The notes under the pieces: model-generated
The model's database searches: none
The model's input: the letters and a program-made list of their open reading frames with translations, nothing else
What the model was told of the DNA's origin: nothing
Part shown: piece after piece, positions 1 through 8,120 of the stretch
How the letters are laid out: each line of letters opens with the position of its first letter
How positions within the stretch are numbered: the stretch's first letter is position 1
Position numbers and translations under genes: made by a program
From: J095 sp964517605
GTDB lineage: Bacteria > Chloroflexota > Anaerolineae > 4572-78 > J111
Length of the DNA stretch: 64,000 bases
NCBI GenBank assembly: GCA_964517605.1
Contig: CAZFCE010000002.1
Span: 258,391-322,390, forward strand
Direction: 5' to 3'

Positions 1-509
1 TCGAAGGTGTAGATTCGATTTTAGAGGTGAACCCGGAGTTTCTTGAAGTTACCCGCGAAATTCCGGTGGATCGCACCTTTAATGGGAAAATTTTAATTGA
101 CCCCGCCGGCAACGGCCTGGAAGATATTGCCTTTGTGCCCACCGCCGCGGGCGGCGTGTTTTATCTGGTAAACCAAAGCGATGATTTAACTAGCAAAGAC
201 CCCTCGATTATTCTGGCCGTTACCGTTACGGAGGCCGCCGGTAAACCCATCGCCAAAATTAATAGCTATTTTTCGGTGGGGCTAACCGATATGTCCGGGC
301 TGTACTACAACCCCGCCAACCGGCACTTGCTGGTAATCAGCGATAGCAACGACCGGCTGCTGGAGATTGATTTATCCGGCCAGGTTTTGGCCGGTTACAA
401 CCTGCCCGGCCAGCACCAGGAAGGCATTACCCTGGATGAGGCCGGTTTTCTGTATCTGGCTCAGGACTCAAAAAAGCACATCCTCAAATTTAGCCCAACC
501 GGGCAGTGA
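1..509 (+). CDS. SdiA-regulated-type beta-propeller protein, 5' truncated by window edge
   Basis: The reading frame is open from base 3, upstream of the internal GTG at 27, so this is the C-terminal part of a longer protein. The visible part has the pattern of the SdiA-regulated family (PF06977): a stretch with GLYYNPANRHLLVISDSN, then LLEIDLSGQ, then HQEGITLDEAGFLYLAQDS near the C-terminus. Such proteins fold as an NHL/beta-propeller-like domain and are usually exported or surface-associated; their function is poorly defined. The stop lies 38 bases before the CotH gene on the same strand, so it could be the first gene of that operon. The N-terminus and any signal peptide are outside the window. 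Confidence 0.7.
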   Translation, partial: EGVDSILEVNPEFLEVTREIPVDRTFNGKILIDPAGNGLEDIAFVPTAAGGVFYLVNQSDDLTSKDPSIILAVTVTEAAGKPIAKINSYFSVGLTDMSGLYYNPANRHLLVISDSNDRLLEIDLSGQVLAGYNLPGQHQEGITLDEAGFLYLAQDSKKHILKFSPTGQ

Positions 510-547
510 TGGGTTTAGCCGATGCCGGCGGCCCAGGAGCGTAACGC

Positions 548-2176
548 ATGAACAAAAAACAATTTTTTTATCTGCTGGCTATTCCGCTGTTGATATTGGC
601 CGGCCTGCCGCCGGTGGCGTGGGCCGCGCCGGGCGATGCTGATGCCGATGCCGCGTCCATCAGCTTTTCGATGGACGCGCAAGTTACCCAACAGCCGTTC
701 CGGTTGGTGTTGCGGCCCAACGGCGCGGGCGTTATCCGTTACACCACCAACGGAGCCTTGCCGGATGCCAACAGCACCCCTTACACCGGGCCGATTGCCG
801 TTAATAAATCAACCGTAATCCGGGCGCAGCTTTATGACGACGCCGGCCAACCCGCCGGGCAGGCGTACACCAAATCCTACCTGGTGGTAGGCTACGCCCC
901 CACCATCCCGGTGATGTCGGTGGTGGCCGATTGGGCCGACCTGAACGCCATCCATAACAACCCGCGTGAGCGCGGCGACGACTGGGAAAAGCCCATCAAC
1001 CTGGAATATTTTACCCCCAATGGCCAGGTGCAGTTTAACGTGCCGGCAGGTATTCGCATTCACGGCGGCTTTTCGCGCATGTTCAGCCCCAAAAAATCCT
1101 ACCGGCTCTACTTTCGCAAATCTTACGGCGGCCCCGGCAAGCTCAATTACCCGCTCTTCCCCGATACCACCGTCACCAAGTTTGATAAGCTGGTGCTGCG
1201 GGCCGGCTTTCAGGACACCTTTCACTACCTGAACATCCCGGATCACTCCAACACCCCGCGCACCACGGCCAAATACATTGGCGATCAGGTGGTGCGCAAC
1301 TTGCACCGCGATATGGGCCAGCCGGCGGCGCACGGTAGCTGGGTGTTGCTGTACCTCAACGGCGAATTTTGGGGCCTCTACAACCTGACCGAACGGGTTG
1401 ACCAGCAGTTTTTTGAATCCTATTCCGGCAAAGATTCTCACTGGGATGTCATCACCAAAGATAACGGCTGGGATAAGGACGGCAACTGGTTTGATAAAGA
1501 GGTTGCCATTGACGGCGACTACGGCGATTGGGTGGAAAACCAAAACTGGGTGGGTAGCGCCGATTTTCACAACTCCGGCAATCTTGGGTTGCTGGAGGGG
1601 CGGGTAGACGTGGAAAACTGGTTTTCTTACATGTTCCTGGAGGCTTACGTGCAAAATTACGATTGGCCGCACGCCAACTGGATTGTGTACCGCCGGAGCG
1701 ACCCCAGTTCTGACCCCATTGAAAACAGATGGCGGCTGATTGTGTGGGACGCCGAATACAACTTTGGCGGCGGCAGCCAGGGCTTTAAAACCGATCTCAA
1801 CACACTGGAAAGAGTTTACAGCCCGCACGACAGTATTACCCGCGTGCTGGAAAAGCCCTTTATCGCCAGTTGCGGCTTTAAAGTGCGCTTTTGGCAGCGG
1901 GCGCGCGAATACCTGGGAGTAGAAAACACCGCCAACCGGCCCGCCAACGAGGTGGGGCAATTATCCAAAGAACACGTCAAGGCCGAAATTCTAAAGCAGG
2001 CGGCTATAGTGCGCCCCTACATTGGTATGGAAACGCAGCGTTGGGCGCCGGATATGAACGCGCCGGTGTTTGACCAGAACATTGCCAACGCCCTGAAATT
2101 TGTGGATGAACGGCAGGAGGTCATCCTGCACCACCTGGATGTTTTACGCAACCAAACCTTTACCGAGTGCCAATAA
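548..2176 (+). CDS. CotH kinase family protein with N-terminal chitobiase-like domain, secreted
   Basis: 542 residues. A signal peptide (MNKKQFFYLLAIPLLILAG, cleavage near VAWA/AP) is followed by a chitobiase/hexosaminidase C-terminal-type Ig-like module at about residues 45-110 (VIRYTTNGALPDANSTPYTG is typical of PF13290). A CotH domain (PF08757) fills residues 150-480, with IRIHGGFSRMFSPKKSYRL, the LNGEFWGLYNLTERVD segment and the metal-binding-type RLIVWDAEYNFGG. CotH proteins are atypical secretory protein kinases known from Bacillus spores. Outside sporulators they commonly sit next to VTC and DUF4956 genes, as here: 21 bases separate it from the next gene. The substrate is unknown. The start is the ATG after the GGAGCGTAACGC sequence. 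Confidence 0.88.
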   Translation: MNKKQFFYLLAIPLLILAGLPPVAWAAPGDADADAASISFSMDAQVTQQPFRLVLRPNGAGVIRYTTNGALPDANSTPYTGPIAVNKSTVIRAQLYDDAGQPAGQAYTKSYLVVGYAPTIPVMSVVADWADLNAIHNNPRERGDDWEKPINLEYFTPNGQVQFNVPAGIRIHGGFSRMFSPKKSYRLYFRKSYGGPGKLNYPLFPDTTVTKFDKLVLRAGFQDTFHYLNIPDHSNTPRTTAKYIGDQVVRNLHRDMGQPAAHGSWVLLYLNGEFWGLYNLTERVDQQFFESYSGKDSHWDVITKDNGWDKDGNWFDKEVAIDGDYGDWVENQNWVGSADFHNSGNLGLLEGRVDVENWFSYMFLEAYVQNYDWPHANWIVYRRSDPSSDPIENRWRLIVWDAEYNFGGGSQGFKTDLNTLERVYSPHDSITRVLEKPFIASCGFKVRFWQRAREYLGVENTANRPANEVGQLSKEHVKAEILKQAAIVRPYIGMETQRWAPDMNAPVFDQNIANALKFVDERQEVILHHLDVLRNQTFTECQ

Positions 2177-2197
2177 TATTTTTAACCGGAGATTTTA

Positions 2198-2908
2198 ATG
2201 GACGCCACTACATTATTTTCACAACTTCAAGCCGAGGTGCAGGCTCCGGCAACCGCCGCCGGGGTTGACTTGAGCCACGTTGTTATTGCTATTCTGGTTA
2301 GTTTTGGGCTGGCTCTGGTCATTGCCTGGACGTACCAGGCCACCTACAAAGGCGTGTCGTACACCCAATCCTACGTTTACACCCTGATTATGCTCAGCAT
2401 GATTGTCACCGTGATTATGCTGGTGGTCGGCTCAAACGTGGCCCGCGCCTTTACCCTGATTGGCGGGCTGTCGGTGATTCGGTTTCGCAACGCGGTTAAG
2501 GACACGCAGGATATCGCCTTTGTTTTTTGGGTAATGGCGGTGGGGATGGCCTGCGGAGCCGGTTTTTACGGGTTGGCGGCGGTATCTACCCTGCTACTGT
2601 GCGTTATTTGGTGGGGATTATCCCGCTTTAACCTGTTTACCCGCGAACTCCGCGAACAGCTTTTAAAAATCCGGCTGCCGGGCGATGGCGGCAACGGGCA
2701 AATTTTTAACGATATCTTCGCCCGGTATCTGTCTCGCTTCGATTTAATGGCGGTTGAGAGTATTCAGTCCGGGCTGCTCACCGAACTGGTGTACGGCGTT
2801 GAGCTAAAACCCAAAGCCAATCCGCAGGCGTTTATCAGCGAACTCCGCCGCTTAAACGGTAACAACCGGGTGGTTTTAGTCACCGGTTATCACGAAGTTG
2901 ACTTATAA
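2198..2908 (+). CDS. DUF4956 membrane protein
   Basis: 236 residues with about four membrane helices between residues 25 and 150, then a cytoplasmic C-terminal ACT-like region. The conserved SVIRFRNAVKDTQDIAFVFW segment after helix three is diagnostic of DUF4956, and the family resembles MgtC. Its biochemical role is unknown, but it is repeatedly found beside VTC-type polyphosphate polymerase and CotH genes, and this copy lies between them. A good ribosome-binding site (CCGGAGATTTTA) precedes the ATG. The stop is 17 bases before the VTC gene, so translation is probably coupled. Confidence 0.9.
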   Translation: MDATTLFSQLQAEVQAPATAAGVDLSHVVIAILVSFGLALVIAWTYQATYKGVSYTQSYVYTLIMLSMIVTVIMLVVGSNVARAFTLIGGLSVIRFRNAVKDTQDIAFVFWVMAVGMACGAGFYGLAAVSTLLLCVIWWGLSRFNLFTRELREQLLKIRLPGDGGNGQIFNDIFARYLSRFDLMAVESIQSGLLTELVYGVELKPKANPQAFISELRRLNGNNRVVLVTGYHEVDL

Positions 2909-2925
2909 TCCCCCGGAGGGCCGGC

Positions 2926-3684
2926 ATGGATAGAGTAAAATCCCTTAATCGCCTTGAATTTAAATACTTGCTCAACCGCGCCCAGTATTACCGGCTGTGC
3001 CAGGAACTCGGCGCTTACATGGTGTCCGATCCGCACAGCAACGGGCAGCAAAGCTATAAAGTGACCAGCCTTTACTACGACACCGCCGATTACAGAGCCT
3101 ATCAGGACAAAATGGATGGCCTGAGCCTGCGACGTAAAATCCGCGTCCGCGCTTACGGCCATGCGATGGTAACGCCCCAAACGCCCTGTTTTGTTGAAAT
3201 CAAACAGCACTTCAACCACACCATCTCCAAAAAGCGGGTGATTTTGCCGTATGCCGCCGGGGTTGAGCTGTTTGAAGTGGGCGGCAATACGCCCACCGCC
3301 GCCACGCCGGAAGACCGGGCGGTCATTGAGGAGATTCAATTTTTGGCGCACACCATGCGGTTGCAACCCGCCTGCGTTATCAGCTACCAACGCTTGGCCT
3401 TTAACGGCACCGATTACGACCCCGGCCTGCGCGTCACATTTGACACCAGCCTCACCTGCCGCAGCCACGACCTGACCCTGCTCACATCGGGCCACGCCGA
3501 TAACCACTACCTTTTATCGCCCGAATGGTCTGTAATGGAAGTAAAAGTAAACCACCGCGTGCCCTACTGGCTTATGCAACTGATTGGCAAATACGGTTGC
3601 GCCCGTCGCCGGGTGAGCAAATACTGCGCCGCTCTGGATACCTTTTTGCAGCTCCGGCAACGGCAACGCATCTTCATTGGCTAG
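2926..3684 (+). CDS. VTC-domain protein, putative polyphosphate polymerase
   Basis: 252 residues made almost wholly of a VTC/CYTH-like tunnel domain (PF09359). Seen in order: RLEFKYLL at the N-terminus, the basic strand LSLRRKIRVRAYG near residue 65, FVEIKQ near 88, SYQRLAF near 150, LRVTFDTSL near 170 and the acidic strand MEVKV near 203. In yeast Vtc4 these basic and acidic strands line the tunnel that makes polyphosphate from ATP and bind the metal. There is no membrane segment, so it probably works on the inner face of the membrane with the DUF4956 partner just upstream. GGAGGGCCGGC before the ATG is a strong ribosome-binding site. Activity is inferred from the family. Confidence 0.88.
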   Translation: MDRVKSLNRLEFKYLLNRAQYYRLCQELGAYMVSDPHSNGQQSYKVTSLYYDTADYRAYQDKMDGLSLRRKIRVRAYGHAMVTPQTPCFVEIKQHFNHTISKKRVILPYAAGVELFEVGGNTPTAATPEDRAVIEEIQFLAHTMRLQPACVISYQRLAFNGTDYDPGLRVTFDTSLTCRSHDLTLLTSGHADNHYLLSPEWSVMEVKVNHRVPYWLMQLIGKYGCARRRVSKYCAALDTFLQLRQRQRIFIG

Positions 3685-3795
3685 CCGGCCCGATTTGGTT
3701 GTAAAGTTCACGTAAATTTTACAGCTATGGGGCGCGGAATGTGCTAAAATGGCAAGTAATCAGCAATTGGCCTTGTCAAAGGGGGTGATTTGTTC

Positions 3796-3996
3796 ATGGA
3801 AATATCGCCAATTTCATCAAACTATTTTGCCTCAACCAGTTTGCGCAGCAGTTCGGCAGCCAGTCAGGTTAACTCGCTCAATGTGCAGGATAAAGTAACC
3901 ATCGCCGTGCTAAACAGCATTCAAGACCAGCAAAAATCGCAGGCGGATAGCCTGATCAAAATGATGCAGCAAAGTTCAATTGATATTTACGCCTGA
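3796..3996 (+). CDS. YjfB-like putative motility protein, small
   Basis: 66 residues from the ATG at 3796. This start is preferred to the TTG at 3790 because the purine run AAAGGGGG ends about 10 bases upstream. The sequence has the shape of YjfB family proteins (PF14070): a short N-terminal MEISPISS, a serine-rich linker, then a helix containing VQDKVTIAVLNSIQDQQKSQ and ending in LIKMMQQSS. YjfB proteins are linked to motility only by association. The two chemoreceptor genes further along the window fit a motile cell, but no flagellar gene is present. A strong terminator follows at 4101-4130. Confidence 0.6.
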   Translation: MEISPISSNYFASTSLRSSSAASQVNSLNVQDKVTIAVLNSIQDQQKSQADSLIKMMQQSSIDIYA

Positions 3997-4100
3997 CACC
4001 TCGGTTATAACTCCGTACCCCCTCTCGTTCTTGGCAAATCTCCACAAATCGAGTAAGCTACTGTACGCTGCCTTTTGAATAGCAACACCGGTTAAATTAA

Positions 4101-4130
4101 AACGCCCGGCCTAATGGCCGGGCGTTCTTT
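4101..4130 (+). terminator. Rho-independent terminator after the YjfB-like gene
   Basis: Perfect 11-base inverted repeat AACGCCCGGCC / GGCCGGGCGTT around a four-base loop (TAAT), followed by CTTTAATT. It lies about 105 bases after the stop of the small gene and closes the CotH-VTC-YjfB block. Confidence 0.85.
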
Positions 4131-4133
4131 AAT

Positions 4134-4188
4134 TATGACCCGGTCATATTTATTTATGACCAGGTCATAATTATTCCTGACCGGGTTG
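4134..4188. promoter_or_regulatory. Three palindromic operator-like sites at exact 21-bp spacing
   Basis: TATGACCCGGTCATA is centred at 4141, TTATGACCAGGTCATAA at 4162 and the weaker CTGACCGGGTTGG at 4183. Each is a dyad around a single central base with half-site TGACC, and the spacers between them are AT-rich (TTTAT/TTATT). Centre-to-centre distance is 21 bases both times, two helical turns, so bound dimers would line up on one DNA face. The array lies between a terminator and the AhpD-fold gene at 4379. A TetR- or MarR-type repressor is a reasonable guess. The cognate regulator is not identified. Confidence 0.6.
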
Positions 4189-4196
4189 GTTCAAAA

Positions 4197-4378
4197 GCCG
4201 GTTTTCTGGCTCAACCGGCGGCATAATGCCAAAAAATAAAAATTGTAGAGGCGGGCCTTGCGCTCGCCCCTGCGCCCAAATAAAATCCGTAGCTGAGGCA
4301 TCCCTATGCCTCAGCAGTTGGGCATAGGGATGCCCAACCTGCGGCGGACAAGGTTTATTTTCACAGAGGAGAGAAACC
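4197..4378. repeat. Intergenic hairpin repeats (REP/MITE-like)
   Basis: This spacer holds no gene. It contains AATTGTAGAGGCGGGCCTTGC, related to the hairpin repeat at 51938-51993. It also contains two adjacent hairpins, GAGGCAT-CCCT-ATGCCTC and GGGCAT-AGGG-ATGCCC, whose cores are reverse complements of each other, so a larger cruciform is also possible (about 4292-4342). Such mobile intergenic repeats are common in Chloroflexota genomes. The last 20 bases carry the ribosome-binding site AGAGGAGAGAAACC for the gene at 4379. Confidence 0.55.
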
Positions 4379-4702
4379 ATGAGCGAGCAACAACCCAAAG
4401 TAAGCAACGCATTTCAGGCATTTATGACGGAATCCCCCCAGCACGCCCAGGCGTGGATGGGAATGGTGCAGGGGTTGGCGGCAGCCAGCGCCCTGGATAA
4501 AAAAACCGAAGAGCTGGTGTATTTGGGGGTATTGGCGGTGTTACGGATGGAAAGCGGGATTCCATTTCACGTGCAAATGGCCAAACAAGCGGGCGCGTCG
4601 CGCGCCGAGGTCATCAGCGCCATTCTGGTGGGATTACCGGCCGCCGGGCACGGCCTTACCCAGGTTTTGCCGGCGGCTATTGCCGCCTACGATGCCGAGT
4701 AA
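4379..4702 (+). CDS. Carboxymuconolactone decarboxylase/AhpD-fold protein without cysteines
   Basis: 107 residues, one all-alpha CMD domain (PF02627). The first half carries LDKKTEELVYLGVLAVLR, the second FHVQMAKQAGASRAEVISAI and a glycine-rich last helix. Peroxidase-active AhpD proteins have a CxxC followed by a histidine here. In this protein the corresponding segment reads MESGIPFHVQMA, with the histidine kept, both cysteines absent and no cysteine anywhere in the chain. It is therefore unlikely to be a thiol peroxidase; a binding, decarboxylase-like or structural role is possible. The ATG follows a strong AGAGGAGAG site. It lies downstream of the 21-bp palindrome array, which probably controls it. 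Confidence 0.78.
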   Translation: MSEQQPKVSNAFQAFMTESPQHAQAWMGMVQGLAAASALDKKTEELVYLGVLAVLRMESGIPFHVQMAKQAGASRAEVISAILVGLPAAGHGLTQVLPAAIAAYDAE

Positions 4703-4720
4703 CGCCCCCGGCGTTACACC

Positions 4721-5413
4721 CTACAACTCAAGCCGCAGGCGGTAGCCCACGCCCGGCTCGGTGATGATGTATTGGGGCCGGGCCGAATTGCGCTCTATTT
4801 TTTGGCGCAGGTTGCTAATGTTAACCCGCAGTAAATGCGCTTCGGTTTCGTAGCCGCGCCCCCACACCTGCCGCAATAGTTGCTGGTGAGTTAAAACCTT
4901 GCCGGCGTGCAGCACCAGCACGCGCAACAAATCGTATTCGGTGGGCGTTAGCTGAATTTCCTGCCCGGCCACCGTTACCAGCCGCCGCGCCAGGTCAACC
5001 ACCAACTCCTGCGTGGTAAAAACCGGCTCGGCTTCGGGGTTGGCGGCGCGGCGCAGCACCACCCGGATACGCGCCATAAGCTCGCCCACGCCAAAAGGCT
5101 TGGTCAGGTAATCATCCGCGCCGGCATCCAACGCCGCAATCTTATCACTTTCCTGGTCGCGCACCGATAGAATAATAATCGGGATTTTAGACCATTCGCG
5201 CAGGCGGGCCGTTACCTCCAGCCCGGCCATATCGGGCAGGCCCAAATCCAAAATAATCACGTCGGGCCGGTCGTTCACCACGGCAATCAGGGCTTGCTGG
5301 CCGCTGCCGGCCTCAAGCACGGTGTAGCCATTAACGGTGAGCGACGTGCGCAAAAAACGCCGAATGGCCTGTTCGTCATCAACTACCAAAACCCGCAACC
5401 TCGTTTCAACCAT
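4721..5413 (-). CDS. kdpE: KdpE-type response regulator
   Basis: 231 residues from the ATG at 5413. This start is preferred to a longer frame because it overlaps the kdpD stop by 8 bases. Receiver domain 1-120: acidic pair in VVDDE, phospho-acceptor Asp in VIILDLGLPDM, the switch Ser in IIILSVRD and Lys in YLTKPFG. A winged-helix OmpR/PhoB DNA-binding domain follows (ELVVDLARRLVTV, LTPTEYDLLRVL, HLLRVNISNLRQKIE, GVGYRL). It pairs with the KdpD sensor encoded just upstream. In the known system phosphorylated KdpE activates kdpFABC, but no such operon is in the window. Confidence 0.93.
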   Translation of the reverse strand: MVETRLRVLVVDDEQAIRRFLRTSLTVNGYTVLEAGSGQQALIAVVNDRPDVIILDLGLPDMAGLEVTARLREWSKIPIIILSVRDQESDKIAALDAGADDYLTKPFGVGELMARIRVVLRRAANPEAEPVFTTQELVVDLARRLVTVAGQEIQLTPTEYDLLRVLVLHAGKVLTHQQLLRQVWGRGYETEAHLLRVNISNLRQKIERNSARPQYIITEPGVGYRLRLEL

Positions 5414-8018
5414 GCTGCCCCCCAATAGGTAAAGCCACATAAAAGGCCGCGCCGCCGCCGGCCCGGTTGCCGGCCCAAATGCGCCCGCCTAAAACCTCAA
5501 CAATCCCTTTACAAATAGATAGCCCCAGCCCCGTGCCGGTCACGGCTTCGGTTCCCGGCCCGCGATAGAATTTTTCAAAAATTCGCGTTAAATCCTCCGC
5601 CGGGATGCCTGCGCCCCGGTCGGTAACGGTAATCAGCAAGTCCGGGCCGGCTATTTCGGCCTTAATGGTGATGGGCCGGCCTGCCGGTGAGTATTTTACT
5701 GCATTATCCAATAAATTGACCAATACCTGGGCTACCAGCACCAAATCCAGCCACACCGGCGGGAGCGCGTCGGGCACTTCCAGTTCAACCGGATGATTAT
5801 CCAGCCGGTGGCCCAAACGGCCCAGCGCCACGCCCACCACCTCCTGCACGTCGCTCAATTCCGGTTTGATTTTTATGGCCCCGGCTTCCAGGCGAGTCAT
5901 TTCCAGCAGGTTGCCCACCAGATTATTCAGCCGGTCGGCCTGTTCCCAGGCGGTGCTCACCAACTCCGCGCGGGCGGCATCATCCAAAAAAGCGGCATCG
6001 TGGCGCAAACTACTTAACGCGCCGGTAACGGAGGCCAACGGAGTGCGCAAATCGTGCGAAATAGAATTGAGTAGGGCGGTTTGCAGCTTTTCGGTTTCGC
6101 GGAGCAACTGGGTTTGGCGCGCCTCGCCGGCCAGTTGCACCCGCTCAATAGCCTGGGCGGCCTGGCTGGCAAACGCTTCCAGCAACCGCCACTGTTCAGG
6201 CGTAAGCGGGCTGTTTTCCTCAACCAGTTCAATCCCCAGCACGCCCACCACCTGCTGCGCCGATTTTAAGGGCAGGTAAGTTCCGGCGGCTCCGGCCAGT
6301 GTATCGGTACCGCGCCCCGCCGGCTGGCCGTGTTGATATACCCACGCGGCCACGTTTTGCTCGGTTTCATTGGCCCCAAACCCATGCCGGTTAGCCACCG
6401 GCTCCAGTTTGCCGTTGGCGGGCAAAAAAACCACCACCTGCCGGTGAAAAATCTGGTTGATGTGCAGCACCACCACTCGCACAATATCGGTCAGTACCTC
6501 CACCGCCGTTAAATCCCGGCTTAACTCGTACATGGTCACGGTTTGGGCGGCCCGGCTTTGCGCGGCTTTGGCCTGTTCGTGGGCCTGCGCCGCCAGCGTG
6601 CTGATAATCAACCCCACCCCCAGCAGCGCGGCAAAGGTGAGCAAATACTGGGCATCGGACACGGCAAAGGTGTGGTAGGGCGGCACAAACACAAAGTCAA
6701 ACACTATCACACATAAAAACGAGGTTAACACCGCCGGACGGCGGCCAAACCGCAGGGCCACAATCACCACCGTTAGCAGCGAAAACATGACCATGTTGGT
6801 GGGTTCAATCAGCGGGCGCAGGGGCAGCGTAAGCAGCGTTACCAGCGCCACCAGACCAATGCTCTGGGCGTATTGCAACCAGTAATTGATGGGGGGAGTA
6901 ACGCCCCGGTCAACCGGCGGCGGCGATTGCTCCGGCAGATTGCTGATGACATAAACATCAAGGTCGCCGCTGCGCCGGATGATCTGGTCAACAATTGACC
7001 CCCGCCACAGCTCAACCCAACGCGGACGGAGCGGCTTGCCGGCCACAATGGTGGTAATGTTGCGCGAGCGGGCAAAGGCCACAATCGCTTCGGCCACCGA
7101 GTTGCCGGTTAAAGTGACGGTTTTGGCTCCCAACAGTTCGGCCAGTTGTAAATTACGGGCCACCCGGTTGCTATCGGCGGGAGAAAGTCTGGCCCGGCCC
7201 GGCGTTTCAATGTACACAGCAAACCATTCGGCGTTACGCCGAACGGCCATGCGGCGGGTGGCCCGCACCAGCCGCTCGCTGAGCGGGCTGGGGCTAACGC
7301 ACACCAGCAGGCGGTCGGTGGTGGGCCACGGCCCGGTAATAGCGTGCGTTTGCATGTAGGCCCGCATCTGCTCATCAATGCGGTCGGCGGCGCGGCGCAG
7401 GGCCAACTCGCGCAACGCCGACAGGTTGCCGGGCCGGAAAAATTTTTCAACCGCCGGCGTCGTTAACCCAGGCACGCGCACCTTGCCTTCGGAGAGCCGC
7501 TGCGCCAGTTCGCCAATCGGCAGGTCAATCAGTTCAATCTCGGCGGCGTTGTCCAGCACTTTATCCGGCACGGTTTCGCGAATGGTTACGCCCGTAATTT
7601 GGGCCACCACATCATTGAGGCTTTCCAGATGTTGAACATTGAGGGTGGTGTGCACGTCAATCCCGGCATCGAGCAGTTCCAGCACATCCTGATACCGTTT
7701 GGCGTGGCGCGCGCCGGGGGTGTTGGTGTGCGCCAGTTCATCCACCAGCGCAATTTGAGGACGCCGGGCCAGCACGGCGTCCAAATCCAGTTCGGTTGGC
7801 GGCGCGGCCTGCCGGCCTGAAATCAGTTCCAGCCCCGGCAGCAGGGCTTCGGTTTCGGGCTGGCCGCGCGTTTCAAGGCAAGCCACCACCAAATCCTGCC
7901 CGGCGGCTAAATATTGATGGGCGGCTTCGAGCATGGCGTAGGTTTTGCCCACCCCCGCCGCGTACCCCAAAAAAATTTTCAGCTTGCCCCGCGCCGGCAG
8001 TTCGTTGGGATTAGCCAT
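5406..8018 (-). CDS. kdpD: KdpD-type osmosensitive K+ sensor histidine kinase
   Basis: 870 residues with the full KdpD architecture. An N-terminal KdpD domain has a Walker A motif (GYAAGVGKTYAMLE) and LVDELAHTNTPGARH. A universal-stress-like domain covers about 235-360, four closely spaced membrane helices (DUF4118) about 385-480, and a GAF region about 500-640. The HisKA dimerisation helix carries SISHDLRTPLASVTG near 660, followed by a HATPase domain with NLLDNAVKYSPAG and GTGLGLSIC. It senses potassium limitation or turgor and phosphorylates KdpE, whose gene overlaps its 3' end. No kdpF, A, B or C lies near. The kimA-like transporter at 46.8 kb is the only potassium transporter seen. Confidence 0.94.
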   Translation of the reverse strand: MANPNELPARGKLKIFLGYAAGVGKTYAMLEAAHQYLAAGQDLVVACLETRGQPETEALLPGLELISGRQAAPPTELDLDAVLARRPQIALVDELAHTNTPGARHAKRYQDVLELLDAGIDVHTTLNVQHLESLNDVVAQITGVTIRETVPDKVLDNAAEIELIDLPIGELAQRLSEGKVRVPGLTTPAVEKFFRPGNLSALRELALRRAADRIDEQMRAYMQTHAITGPWPTTDRLLVCVSPSPLSERLVRATRRMAVRRNAEWFAVYIETPGRARLSPADSNRVARNLQLAELLGAKTVTLTGNSVAEAIVAFARSRNITTIVAGKPLRPRWVELWRGSIVDQIIRRSGDLDVYVISNLPEQSPPPVDRGVTPPINYWLQYAQSIGLVALVTLLTLPLRPLIEPTNMVMFSLLTVVIVALRFGRRPAVLTSFLCVIVFDFVFVPPYHTFAVSDAQYLLTFAALLGVGLIISTLAAQAHEQAKAAQSRAAQTVTMYELSRDLTAVEVLTDIVRVVVLHINQIFHRQVVVFLPANGKLEPVANRHGFGANETEQNVAAWVYQHGQPAGRGTDTLAGAAGTYLPLKSAQQVVGVLGIELVEENSPLTPEQWRLLEAFASQAAQAIERVQLAGEARQTQLLRETEKLQTALLNSISHDLRTPLASVTGALSSLRHDAAFLDDAARAELVSTAWEQADRLNNLVGNLLEMTRLEAGAIKIKPELSDVQEVVGVALGRLGHRLDNHPVELEVPDALPPVWLDLVLVAQVLVNLLDNAVKYSPAGRPITIKAEIAGPDLLITVTDRGAGIPAEDLTRIFEKFYRGPGTEAVTGTGLGLSICKGIVEVLGGRIWAGNRAGGGAAFYVALPIGGQHG

Positions 8019-8120
8019 TATTCAACTCCCCAAACGTAAAATCTGTGGTAAAAAAACTCAACGTGAATAACCGGAATTGAACGAATACCGCGAATATTTT
8101 TTTAGAGTTCGCCAATTCGC
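8019..8120. repeat. Short tandem repeats in the kdpD / FAD oxidoreductase spacer
   Basis: About 100 bases upstream of kdpD and at the 3' end of the oxidoreductase gene. On the plus strand it contains the near-tandem units CCAATTCG, CTCATTCG, CTCATTCG (8112-8136, running into the oxidoreductase stop) and AT-rich sequence. A kdpD promoter should lie here, but no convincing -35/-10 pair was recognised. Confidence 0.4.

Noticed and set aside
809..1960. Long minus-strand open frame (383 codons) opposite the CotH gene
   Set aside because: It is an antisense shadow. The plus-strand CotH frame has clear domains and a signal peptide, while this one has no domain and no ribosome-binding site.
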